A stretch of DNA of 64,000 bases from assembly GCA_020638975.1 (NCBI GenBank), contig JACKHN010000017.1, positions 74,264 through 138,263 on the forward strand. The letters run 5' to 3'. The stretch comes from Planctomycetaceae bacterium. GTDB lineage: Bacteria > Planctomycetota > Planctomycetia > Pirellulales > Pirellulaceae. Under the pieces are notes generated by a model. The model made no database searches, had not been told where the DNA came from, and saw nothing but the letters and a program-made list of their open reading frames with translations. Shown piece after piece: positions 42,058 to 50,708 of the stretch (position 1 is the stretch's first letter; each line of letters begins with the position of its first letter). A program made the translations under genes and the position numbers.

Positions 42058-43347
42058 TTAATCGCGGTCGCTAATTGGGACGTAGTCGCGAATTGTCGGA
42101 CCTGTGTAGACTTGGCGGGGGCGGCAGATTCGCTTCGATGGCGAACGATGCATCTCGACCCAGTGAGCGATCCAGCCGGGCAGGCGGCCAAGGGCAAACA
42201 GAACGGTGAACATCTGCTGTGGAATGCCAATCGCTCGGTAGATGACGCCCGAGTAGAAGTCGACGTTCGGGTAAAGTTTCTTCTCGACGAAGTAGGGATC
42301 GTTCAAAGCAACTTCTTCGAGTTTCTGTGCAACCTCGAACAACGGATCGTCTAACTTGAGCTTAGCCAGCAGCTTGTCGCAGGCGGCCTTGATGATCGTC
42401 GCGCGCGGATCGTAGTTCTTGTAAACGCGATGCCCAAAGCCCATCAGTCGGAAACCGCTCTTCTTGTCCTTCGCCATATCGACGAATTTTTGTACGTCCC
42501 CACCGTCTTCAATGATCTTTTCGAGCATGTTCACGCACGCTTCGTTCGCACCACCGTGGAGCGGTCCCCAAAGTGCCGAGATCCCAGCGGATATCGATGC
42601 GAACAGATTCGAGTTGGCCGAGCCAACCATTCTAACGGTGCTCGTGCTGCAATTCTGTTCATGATCGGCGTGAACAATCAGTAACAGATTTAACGCTTCG
42701 ATGGCGGTTTCATCTACTTCGTACGGCTCCGTAGGAACCGCAAACATCATCTGCAGGAAGTTCTCGCAGTACGTCAAATCGTTCTGTGGGTAGAGGAACG
42801 GCTGTCCCGTCGACTTCTTGTACGCGTAAGACGCAATGGTCGGGAGTTTCGCAAGCAGACGGTGGATCGAAACCTCCACCTGACGCTCGTCCAGCGGGTT
42901 CAGCGAATCTTGATAAAACGTCGAAAGAGCGCCTACGACGGACGACAGAATCGCCATCGGATGAGCATCGCGTGGAAAGCCGCTATAAAAGGATCGCACA
43001 TCCTCGTGCAACATCGAGTGGCGGCGAATCGACGTTCGAAACGTTTCTAATTGCGCGTTCGTTGGCAATTCGCCGTAAATCAACAGGTAGGAAACTTCGA
43101 CAAAGTCGCAGTTCGCGGCAAGAACTTCGATCGGATAGCCGCGATAGCGAAGGATTCCCTGTTCGCCGTCAAGATAGGTGATGGCACTAGTTGTCGAGCC
43201 GGTATTAACGTAGCCTTCGTCCAGCGTGATGTAGCCTGTTTCGCCACGTAGCTTGGAAATGTCGATCGCCTGCTCTTGTTCAGATCCGACAATAATCGGA
43301 AATTCAAGTTCGCGGTCTCCGAGTTTCAGCTTTGCCACGTCGGCCAT
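42058..43347 (-). CDS. gltA: Citrate synthase
   Basis: 429 residues, the length of the type II (hexameric, Gram-negative) enzyme. ATG at 43347 with AGGGAG upstream; a longer open frame is not needed. Catalytic residues: first His in VHADHEQNCSTSTVR, second His in WGPLHGGANEA, then GFGHRVYKNYDPRA with the third substrate-binding His and the catalytic Asp. It condenses acetyl-CoA with oxaloacetate, entry to the TCA cycle. The N-terminal GDRELEFPIIVGSE is typical. It begins 218 bp after the end of glcF on the same strand and probably has its own promoter. Confidence 0.96.
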   Translation of the reverse strand: MADVAKLKLGDRELEFPIIVGSEQEQAIDISKLRGETGYITLDEGYVNTGSTTSAITYLDGEQGILRYRGYPIEVLAANCDFVEVSYLLIYGELPTNAQLETFRTSIRRHSMLHEDVRSFYSGFPRDAHPMAILSSVVGALSTFYQDSLNPLDERQVEVSIHRLLAKLPTIASYAYKKSTGQPFLYPQNDLTYCENFLQMMFAVPTEPYEVDETAIEALNLLLIVHADHEQNCSTSTVRMVGSANSNLFASISAGISALWGPLHGGANEACVNMLEKIIEDGGDVQKFVDMAKDKKSGFRLMGFGHRVYKNYDPRATIIKAACDKLLAKLKLDDPLFEVAQKLEEVALNDPYFVEKKLYPNVDFYSGVIYRAIGIPQQMFTVLFALGRLPGWIAHWVEMHRSPSKRICRPRQVYTGPTIRDYVPISDRD

Positions 43348-43565
43348 CGATGGCTCCCTGTCTGCTGGCGGTACTAGGATTCGTAATCGTCTCGCGAGAG
43401 TCTTTCCCGTGAACGAGTAAAGCGGCAGTTTAACTTCCCACAGAGCGTTCGGCAATTCGGGGAACGCCAAATACTTTTAGTGTACGGAGTTGCGGCGAGC
43501 CAACAACTTGCACATAGTTCGCGCCGATCCCAACTAGCATCAGCGTTCGTAATATTAGCGAGACT

Positions 43566-44939
43566 TCAAAAAACCAGAGGTTCACCCCGGTAACTCAAAT
43601 CAAGCAACTCGATCGGGTGAACGATTTTAAGTATTTGCCCCTGCATCCTCGCTTCACAGGCGATTTGCATCAGGCAGCCGGTGTTGGCGGTGACAACGAC
43701 GCGGGCTCCAGTGCCAAGAATATTCTTCATCTTTCGCTGACTAAGGCGACCTGCCATCTCGGGCTCGGTCAAGTTGTAAGTACCCGCCGCGCCACAGCAC
43801 AGGTCCGACTCGGGCAAATCCACCAGTTTCAGACCAGGAATCTGGGCGAGCAAGTTGCGAGGCTGTTCGCGGACTTTCTGTGCATGTGCGAGATGACACG
43901 CATCGTGATAAGTTGCGGTCACCTTTAATTCGCCGGTTGGAGGAATGAGCCCCAGTTCATCAAGAAACTCGCTAACGTCCCGCACCTTGGCGGCGAATTT
44001 CTCGCGTTCGGGCTGTTTCTCGTCGTGCCAGTGATGACCATAGTCCTTCAACATCGAACCACAACCAGCGACGTTGACGATCACTGCATCAACATCATTC
44101 CCTGTGAGTGCGGCGATGTTGGCATCGGCCAACTCGCGTGCAGGTTCCTCGCTGCCGGCGTGCAGATGAATGGCACCACAGCAACCTTGCGTGTGGTTGA
44201 TCAACACTTCACAACCATTCTCTTGTAATACGCGGGCTGTGGCCCAATGCGTTTCACGGAACATCACGTCCGCCACACAGCCGGTGAACAGAGCGACGCG
44301 GGCGCGACGTGTCCCTTTGGCCGGCAGAACGTGGGGCAAGGGTGGCGGCGTCTTTTGCAGCTTGGGAAGCATCGTGACCAGACGGCCTAGCCGCGATGGC
44401 AGCAGTTTCCAAAGCCCAGTGTTAATAAGCAATTTATCAAGCCCCAAGGCCTGTGCGATGCGAGCCGGAATGAGTGACCTACGGAGCTTGTCGGGATACG
44501 GAAATAGCCCAAACAAAATCCAACGATGAAACCAATCGTCAGTCTTCTTAGTTCCAGGCGTTTGGTCTTCCATCGCGACACGGAATGGCTCGATGAGCTT
44601 CCCGTATTGAACTCCCGATGGGCAAGCCGTCTCGCAAGCGCGGCAATCGAGGCACAACTCGAGATGGCGGCGGACCTCCGGCGTCAGATCGAGCCGCCCG
44701 TCCGTCACCGCTCGCATCAAGTAAATGCGCCCGCGAGGGCTATCGTTCTCGTTGCCGAGTTCCACATAGGTCGGACACGACGCAGTACACAAACCACAGT
44801 GGACGCAATCGAGAAAGCGTTCGTAGTCGATTCCGGCACCTGGGTTGTTGGCACCCGGGTTTGGGGCATCGGATTCAGACTTCACTTCGAGCGGAAGATC
44901 TACAATGGTCATAGGTTCACGGTGTGGAGAGCGGGGCAT
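43566..44939 (-). CDS. glcF: Glycolate oxidase iron-sulfur subunit GlcF
   Basis: 457 residues. Two 4Fe-4S motifs (CVHCGLCTASCP and CLDCRACETACP) precede two CCG domains (GCCGAIHLHAG and LCCGAAGTYNL), the standard GlcF/LutA-like layout. The start codon overlaps the glcE stop (TAATG), indicating translational coupling, so the ATG at 44939 is preferred over the internal one at 44912. It passes electrons from the FAD subunits GlcD and GlcE to the membrane quinone pool during oxidation of glycolate (or D-lactate) to glyoxylate. Confidence 0.93.
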   Translation of the reverse strand: MPRSPHREPMTIVDLPLEVKSESDAPNPGANNPGAGIDYERFLDCVHCGLCTASCPTYVELGNENDSPRGRIYLMRAVTDGRLDLTPEVRRHLELCLDCRACETACPSGVQYGKLIEPFRVAMEDQTPGTKKTDDWFHRWILFGLFPYPDKLRRSLIPARIAQALGLDKLLINTGLWKLLPSRLGRLVTMLPKLQKTPPPLPHVLPAKGTRRARVALFTGCVADVMFRETHWATARVLQENGCEVLINHTQGCCGAIHLHAGSEEPARELADANIAALTGNDVDAVIVNVAGCGSMLKDYGHHWHDEKQPEREKFAAKVRDVSEFLDELGLIPPTGELKVTATYHDACHLAHAQKVREQPRNLLAQIPGLKLVDLPESDLCCGAAGTYNLTEPEMAGRLSQRKMKNILGTGARVVVTANTGCLMQIACEARMQGQILKIVHPIELLDLSYRGEPLVF

Positions 44940-46222
44940 TAGCTAACGTAAACGAAGCGATCTGGATTGAGAATGTTCTTCGGGTCGAATTCGCGTTTGA
45001 CGGCAGTCATCAATTCAAAAGGTGCATCAATCGCGCCCCAAACGCTTTGGTGAGTCATTTCCGATCCGCCGGGATTCGACAAGACCACGACGTTGCCACG
45101 TGCGGATGCGGCGACTGCTTGGAGCTTGCCTACCAAAGTCCTGGCTAATCCAGCGCTGGGGAACTCCGAGAACTTGGCAAGGACGATTCCATTGCCGGCA
45201 TGCGACTGAATCGAGCAATTCTTGTCGAGCGTTTGAATCGCATCAATGAATCGTGTCGTTCCGCTGGGCACCATGTTAGCACGCAGCACCAGCGGCGACT
45301 CGCCGGCACTTGGGAACTCCTGCATATCAGCAAATAGATCCCGTGCCGCTTGCCCTTCAAGAGCTTGGTGTGAGCGAACTCCCTCGTGTCGCCACTCCGT
45401 CCCCAATTGCTTGATCATGAAAGCGACTTCAGGTTCCGTTCCTTCTAATGCGACGGCTAAGAACAACGCGTTTGATGACGACGAATCGCCAGCGAGGTGC
45501 TTGTTGGCTCCCCAGGCTGGCCCTGCGAGTAATTCGACGGCGGACGGTGTCGTATCCGAATTAACGAGCGCCGCGAGTAACTGTTCAGCGTGATTAAGGT
45601 CAGACGGCGAACAGACCACGATCGCAAAGCTGTCCGGAATGGGCTTCAACTTTAGGGTTAATTCCGTAATCACGCCCAGCGTTCCGAGCGAGCCGGTGAG
45701 CAGCTTGCAAAAGTCGTATCCAGCGACGTTCTTTACGACACGACCACCACCTTTGAAACTCAAGCCCCGCCCGTCGACGGCGCGAATTCCGATCACGTGA
45801 TCGCGAACCGTACCTTGGCCGAACCGGCGTGGTCCATTGAAGTTGGTAGCGATTACGCCTCCCAAAGTCGCTTGGCTGGCTTTGGGAACATCGATGGGCA
45901 ATCGCTGGCGTTCCTTGGCCAACGTTTCCGCAAGCGTCTGCATCGTGATGCCGGAACCGACCGTAATCGTCAAATCGCGGGCTGGGTAATCGATCACGGT
46001 CGAAAGCTGTGCGAGTGACAGGCCAATCCCATTGCGTTTGGCGGGCAAGCCGTAATCGAGACTGGTTCCGCCACCGATCGGGTAAATCGCGGTCTCGCTT
46101 TCGTAGCAGCCACGCACGACCTCAGCCAACTCGACGGCATCGGTTGGCGTGGTGGTATCGGAGATCGGTAGTGTGTCGCTGACTGTACTCACGTAGGGCA
46201 CCCAATTAACTTTTTGCGTCAC
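44939..46222 (-). CDS. glcE: Glycolate oxidase FAD-binding subunit GlcE
   Basis: 427 residues from a GTG at 46222. FAD-binding PCMH fold: IYPIGGGTSLDYGLPAKRNGIGLSLAQLSTVIDYPARDLTITVGSGITMQ and the ATLGGVIATNFNGPRRFGQGTVRDHVIG loop, then GGGRVVKNVAGYDFCKLLTGSLGTLGVI (quoted to show the family). It is shorter than GlcD and has the divergent C-terminus of GlcE. It lies between glcD (63-bp gap holding a dispersed repeat) and glcF (1-bp overlap). Confidence 0.92.
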   Translation of the reverse strand: MTQKVNWVPYVSTVSDTLPISDTTTPTDAVELAEVVRGCYESETAIYPIGGGTSLDYGLPAKRNGIGLSLAQLSTVIDYPARDLTITVGSGITMQTLAETLAKERQRLPIDVPKASQATLGGVIATNFNGPRRFGQGTVRDHVIGIRAVDGRGLSFKGGGRVVKNVAGYDFCKLLTGSLGTLGVITELTLKLKPIPDSFAIVVCSPSDLNHAEQLLAALVNSDTTPSAVELLAGPAWGANKHLAGDSSSSNALFLAVALEGTEPEVAFMIKQLGTEWRHEGVRSHQALEGQAARDLFADMQEFPSAGESPLVLRANMVPSGTTRFIDAIQTLDKNCSIQSHAGNGIVLAKFSEFPSAGLARTLVGKLQAVAASARGNVVVLSNPGGSEMTHQSVWGAIDAPFELMTAVKREFDPKNILNPDRFVYVS

Positions 46223-46235
46223 TTGTTCGTAGTCA

Positions 46236-46269
46236 GCCGTTCCAGGCTGACGGTCAGGCCGGAAAGCCT
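46236..46269 (-). repeat. 34-bp dispersed repeat, copy 2 (inverted)
   Basis: Reverse complement of the repeat at 42001-42034 with about five differences. It contains CCAGGCTGACGGTCAGGCCGG and nearly fills the glcD-glcE gap. In mRNA it can form a small hairpin between the two cistrons and might tune relative expression of glcD and glcE. Confidence 0.78.
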
Positions 46270-46285
46270 AACCTAGTTCGTTGAT

Positions 46286-47725
46286 CTACATCGCCGCTCG
46301 GCGACCGGGATGTTTTTTCTCGAGTCCGCAGGCACCTGCCGTCGGCAGCATCTTCCTCGGGCTCAAATTGTTTTTAGGGTTGAAAGCGCCACGCAGATTC
46401 GCCATCGCTGCAAGATCATCCCCCGTGAACATCTTGTTCATGAACTCGATCTTCTCGACGCCGATGCCGTGCTCGCCGGTCACGCTACCACCGCAGGCAA
46501 GACACTCTTCCAGAATTTCGCCGCTGGCTTTCAACACATCCTCGGTCTGTTTCGCATTGCGTTCGTCGAACAGCAAGATGGGATGAATGTTGCCATCGCC
46601 GGCGTGAAAGACGTTCACGATGCGGATGTCGTACTTCTTGCCGATCTCGATGATTCGCTTCAGGATGTGAGGCAGCTTGGTGCGCGGCACGACTCCGTCT
46701 TGCGTACAGTAGCTCGGGCTCAGCCGACCAATTGCACCAAACGCTTGCTTGCGGCACTTCCAAAGCTTCATTCGCTCTTTGTCATCGGCCGCCAGGCGGA
46801 CCTCGCGAGCACCGCATTTCTTACACAGGTCAATGATCTGCTGTTGCTGAAGATCTAACCCGGCTTCGAGTCCGTCGGCTTCGATCAGCAGAATCGCTTC
46901 CGCATCCAACGGGAATCCAAACTTAAAGGCCGCTTCGACGGCGACGAGAATTCCTTGATCCATCATCTCAAGAGCGGCTGGAACAATCCCCGCACCGATG
47001 ATTTCACTGATCGCGTTGGTGGCATCTTCGCACGACTCGAAGATTCCGAGCATGGTGCGATAGCCTTGCGGATTACGGGTCAGACGGACCCAAACCTTCG
47101 TGACGATCGCCAGCGTGCCTTCGCTGCCCACAATCGCGCCGATCAAGTCGAGTCCCGCTGACTCTTCGGTTGGACCGCCGATTTGAACGACTCGACCGTC
47201 GGCCAACACGGCTTCGACTCCGAGGACATGATTGACCGTGACGCCATATTTCAGCGTGTGAGGTCCGCCGGAATTCGTGGCGACATTGCCACCGATCGTA
47301 CAAGCACCTTGGCTCGACGGATCGGGAGCATAATGATAGCCGGTTCCTTTCAAGCGATTCGTCAGCCAAACATTTACGACGCCCGGTTCGACAACGGCAT
47401 ATCGATCGCGGAGATTGACCTCGATGATCTCCTTCATCCGTGTCAGCACGATCATCACCCCGCCACCTACCGGCAGACACCCACCCGCCAAGCTCGTGCC
47501 GGCACCTCGGGGTAAGAACGTCACCCCCTCGTCGTTACACAATCTGACGATTTTCGCAACATGTTCGGTAGTCCGGGGGAATACGACGACGTCAGGGCTA
47601 TTCTTTTCGATGACAAACCCGTCACATTCGTAGACGAGTAAATCGGACTGGGCTGACAACACTCCATCGTTGCCGACGATCTTGCGGAGTTGATCGACAA
47701 TGGTGGAGCGAACTGCGGTTGACAT
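46286..47725 (-). CDS. glcD: Glycolate oxidase catalytic subunit GlcD
   Basis: 479 residues from the ATG at 47725; the frame is open upstream but the first 89 residues are not conserved-looking and would overlap the gene at 47928. PCMH-type FAD domain: VVFPRTTEHVAKIVRLCNDEGVTFLPRGAGTSLAGG, ACTIGGNVATNSGGPHTLKYGVT and GSEGTLAIVTKVWVRL. The C-terminal cap ends with NVFHAGDGNIHPILLFD and CGGSVTGEHGIGVEK, the FAD-linked oxidase signature. First gene of glcDEF. It oxidises glycolate or a similar 2-hydroxyacid. Confidence 0.94.
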   Translation of the reverse strand: MSTAVRSTIVDQLRKIVGNDGVLSAQSDLLVYECDGFVIEKNSPDVVVFPRTTEHVAKIVRLCNDEGVTFLPRGAGTSLAGGCLPVGGGVMIVLTRMKEIIEVNLRDRYAVVEPGVVNVWLTNRLKGTGYHYAPDPSSQGACTIGGNVATNSGGPHTLKYGVTVNHVLGVEAVLADGRVVQIGGPTEESAGLDLIGAIVGSEGTLAIVTKVWVRLTRNPQGYRTMLGIFESCEDATNAISEIIGAGIVPAALEMMDQGILVAVEAAFKFGFPLDAEAILLIEADGLEAGLDLQQQQIIDLCKKCGAREVRLAADDKERMKLWKCRKQAFGAIGRLSPSYCTQDGVVPRTKLPHILKRIIEIGKKYDIRIVNVFHAGDGNIHPILLFDERNAKQTEDVLKASGEILEECLACGGSVTGEHGIGVEKIEFMNKMFTGDDLAAMANLRGAFNPKNNLSPRKMLPTAGACGLEKKHPGRRAAM

Positions 47726-47927
47726 TGCGGTCTCGCACGACAGAATTCGGAGCGACGTTTCAGAAGAGCTACGATTATAGACGGGCTGCGATCCACCGCC
47801 ACCCAGTAGTGCCAACATCCAGGACTCCAGGGTCTTGCGCGCGCGAGGACGAGGTATCGAAGTTGCGGAATCGGCCTCACACACGAGGCAAGAATGGCGA
47901 AAAGGAACGGCGTGAACGTGCCCGAAA

Positions 47928-49457
47928 CTAAACGCCGCAGTGCATTTCTGGCTGGTTGACTCGTGTAAACGAGCAATCAGGAAGCATGGCACCTGTCTGC
48001 AGTAAGTTCTGATGCAACTCGAAGCAGCGACTCAAATCATGAGGAATGTGACTTGAGTTCTCCTCCCTCAAATAGCGATGTAGATAGTCGCGGTACATGG
48101 GATGAGCACAACGATCGATAATCGTTGAAGCTCGCTGTTGGGGAGCCAAGCCGCGCAGGTCAGCCAACCCTTGTTCCGTGACGACGACATGAACCGAGTG
48201 TTCGTTATGGTCAACGTGCGTACACATCGGCACGATCGTGGAAATCCTTCCACCTTTTGCCACGGACGGACACATGAAAATCGACTGATAGGCGTTGCGA
48301 GCAAAGTCGCCACTGCCCCCAATGCCGTTCATGATCTGTTGCCCGCAGACGTGGGTCGAGTTGACATGCCCGAAGATGTCGACCTCCAACGCCGTATTCA
48401 TTGCGATGATACCGAGTTGACGCACGGCAGCCGGATTGTTTGATATCTCCTGCGGTCGCAGCACGGTACGAGTAGCGAAGAAATCGATGTTGTCCGTCAC
48501 TTGGCGAGTCGCTTCTGCGGAAAGCACCAACGCGCAGGTGCTGGCACCGAGCAGACGACCTTGAAGCATCAATTCAAGCGCCGACGACTGCAAGACCTCC
48601 GTATACATCATGAAGTTTGGTATCTCTGGGTTCTCGCCGATTCCTTGAAGAACCGCGTTGGCAACGTTGCCAACGCCGCTTTGCAGCGGCAGGAACTCAC
48701 GCGGAATTCTTCCGCAGGCCAACTCCTTGGTGAGAAACTTGACGACGTGATCGGCAATCGCATTACTCACTTCATCCGGATCAGCGAAGTGAGCGGGTTC
48801 GTCCGGCTCATTCGTTTCGACAATGGCGATAACTTTCTCAGGATCAACGCGGGCGTAAGGCTTTCCGATTCTTTCTAAAGGATGGTCCAGATCGATCGCA
48901 TGACGATGTGGGGGCGGTTTCGGGACAACGATATCGGCCATATCGGACAGTCGGTGAGAGTGGCTACGGTTCACCTCGATGATGACATTCTCGGCAGCCT
49001 GCAGGAAGGTTGGCGAGGCACCAATCGATGTTGATAGGTAAACTCGCCCATCCGGCGTAATGTCCGTCGCTTCGATTACGGCAAAGTCGATCTTGCCGAA
49101 GAAGCCAAATAACACGGACTGAGGCACATGAGAGAGATGCATATCCACGAAAGCGACATCGCCTTGGTTGATCTGCTTTCGAAGCACGGACGAGGATTGG
49201 TAGGGTGCCCGCCAGCTGATCGCATCCGCCTTGGCAAGCGTGTCGTCAAGACTAGTGCCGGTGGATGCTCCTGTCAGCACTCGGATCTGATACGGCAAAC
49301 CAGCTGAGTGCAGATCGCTCGCTCGGCGAGCCAAAGCTTGCGGAACGGCCTTTGCCGTACCTGCCGGTGTAAACCCACTAAATGCCACCATTGCATCATG
49401 CGGAATGAGGCTTGCAACCTCGTCCGCCGTGAGCATCGGAAAGCCCTGAAATCCCAC
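47928..49457 (-). CDS. Acetyl-CoA hydrolase/succinyl-CoA:acetate CoA-transferase family
   Basis: 509 residues, the size of class I CoA-transferases of the AarC/SucC type. GTG start with GAGGGGG upstream. Family features: AFSGFTPAGTAKAVPQAL, GVGNVANAVLQG (oxyanion/CoA site) and NFMMYTEVLQ with the probable catalytic Glu287. NEHSVHVVVTEQGLADLRGLAPQQRA is the C-terminal signature. The enzyme probably moves CoA between succinyl-CoA and acetate (or hydrolyses acetyl-CoA). Near citrate synthase, it could replace succinyl-CoA synthetase in a variant TCA cycle as known for Acetobacter AarC; that role is inference. Confidence 0.9.
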   Translation of the reverse strand: MGFQGFPMLTADEVASLIPHDAMVAFSGFTPAGTAKAVPQALARRASDLHSAGLPYQIRVLTGASTGTSLDDTLAKADAISWRAPYQSSSVLRKQINQGDVAFVDMHLSHVPQSVLFGFFGKIDFAVIEATDITPDGRVYLSTSIGASPTFLQAAENVIIEVNRSHSHRLSDMADIVVPKPPPHRHAIDLDHPLERIGKPYARVDPEKVIAIVETNEPDEPAHFADPDEVSNAIADHVVKFLTKELACGRIPREFLPLQSGVGNVANAVLQGIGENPEIPNFMMYTEVLQSSALELMLQGRLLGASTCALVLSAEATRQVTDNIDFFATRTVLRPQEISNNPAAVRQLGIIAMNTALEVDIFGHVNSTHVCGQQIMNGIGGSGDFARNAYQSIFMCPSVAKGGRISTIVPMCTHVDHNEHSVHVVVTEQGLADLRGLAPQQRASTIIDRCAHPMYRDYLHRYLREENSSHIPHDLSRCFELHQNLLQTGAMLPDCSFTRVNQPEMHCGV

Positions 49458-49676
49458 AGAAACGCCCCCTCTTTCCCGCAGCGAGCGTGTTCTCTTACGA
49501 CCCGCTTCCGGCTTGATACTTTCTAAAATCGCCTTTCAGCTTCCAAAATATAGGATTCGATTTCTAGTACACAAACCCTGCATAAAGAATATGGAGTGTT
49601 CGTGACGAATCAGCTTGGAGACTTCGCAATTTCGAAGCACGAAACGCATCGCGCATCCGAGAAAGTAGACACAACA

Positions 49677-50708
49677 ATGAAGATCCTTGTATTCAGCACG
49701 AAACCCTATGATCGTGAGTGCCTTGAGGATGCCCGTCTTGCGTTCTCGCACGAAGTGACTTATCTCGATGCACGCTTGACGGAGGCGACCGTTGACTTAG
49801 CGAAGGGGTACGACGCCGTCTGCGTTTTCGTCAACGATCAACTCAACGCAATCGTACTGCAGACGCTGGCGAAGCACGAAGTCAAAGTGATCGCACTGCG
49901 TTGTGCGGGCTTCAATAACGTCGATCTGGCAACGGCACAATCTCTCGGTATCCAAGTGGTACGCGTGCCCGCATATTCGCCACACGCCGTTGCCGAGCAC
50001 GCCGTTGGACTGGTTCTAACGCTCAACCGCAAGCTGCATCGTGCTTATGGAAGAGTTCGAGATGGAAACTTCTACCTGGGCGGTCTGCTGGGGTTCGATA
50101 TGGATGGTCGCACAGTCGGTGTCATCGGAACTGGCCAGATCGGAACCGTGTTCTCGCGGATCATGGAGGGATTCGGGTGTAAGCTGCTGGGCTACGACAA
50201 GTTTCCCAACGACAAATGCCATGAGTTGGGCATGGAGTACGTCGCGCTGCCACGGTTGTTTGCCGAATCCGATATCATTTCGCTGCATTGCCCGCTGACT
50301 CCCGACACGCACCATCTGATCGACGAGTCGACGATCGCTCAGATGAAGGAAGGCGTGATGATCATCAACACAAGCCGCGGAGCGGTGATTGATACGCAGG
50401 CCGTTATCGCCGGATTAAAGAGCGGTAAAGTTGGCCATCTGGGGCTCGACGTTTATGAAGAAGAGGCCGATGTATTCTTCGAAGACTTGTCGAACCAAGT
50501 GATTCCCGACGATACACTGTCTCGACTACTAACCTTTCCAAACGTCGTCATCACCGGTCATCAAGCCTTTTTTACCCGCGATGCGTTGCAGTGCATCGCC
50601 GAAACGACGATGCGCAACATCACGGACGTTGAAACCAACGGCACGTGCACGAATGAAGTAACTGCGGGCAGCGTCACGAAGTCGGCGATCAAGCATGGCC
50701 AAACGTAA
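49677..50708 (+). CDS. ldhA: D-lactate dehydrogenase-like 2-hydroxyacid dehydrogenase
   Basis: 343 residues from the ATG at 49677. It closely follows the LdhA pattern: MKILVFSTKPYDRECLEDA, ALRCAGFNNVDLATAQSLG, SPHAVAEHAVGLVLTLNRKLHRAYGRVRDGNF, GVIGTGQIGTVFSRI with YDKFP after it, Arg in INTSRGAVIDT, Glu in DVYEEEADVFFED and His in ITGHQAFFT. Reduces pyruvate to D-lactate with NADH, or the reverse. It is divergent from the CoA-transferase (219-bp gap, 49458-49676). Its last 20 bp overlap the end of the convergent pyc gene. Confidence 0.9.
   Translation: MKILVFSTKPYDRECLEDARLAFSHEVTYLDARLTEATVDLAKGYDAVCVFVNDQLNAIVLQTLAKHEVKVIALRCAGFNNVDLATAQSLGIQVVRVPAYSPHAVAEHAVGLVLTLNRKLHRAYGRVRDGNFYLGGLLGFDMDGRTVGVIGTGQIGTVFSRIMEGFGCKLLGYDKFPNDKCHELGMEYVALPRLFAESDIISLHCPLTPDTHHLIDESTIAQMKEGVMIINTSRGAVIDTQAVIAGLKSGKVGHLGLDVYEEEADVFFEDLSNQVIPDDTLSRLLTFPNVVITGHQAFFTRDALQCIAETTMRNITDVETNGTCTNEVTAGSVTKSAIKHGQT

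Noticed and set aside
47726..47992. N-terminal extension of GlcD
   Set aside because: It would overlap the end of the upstream CoA-transferase gene and adds no family-like sequence.
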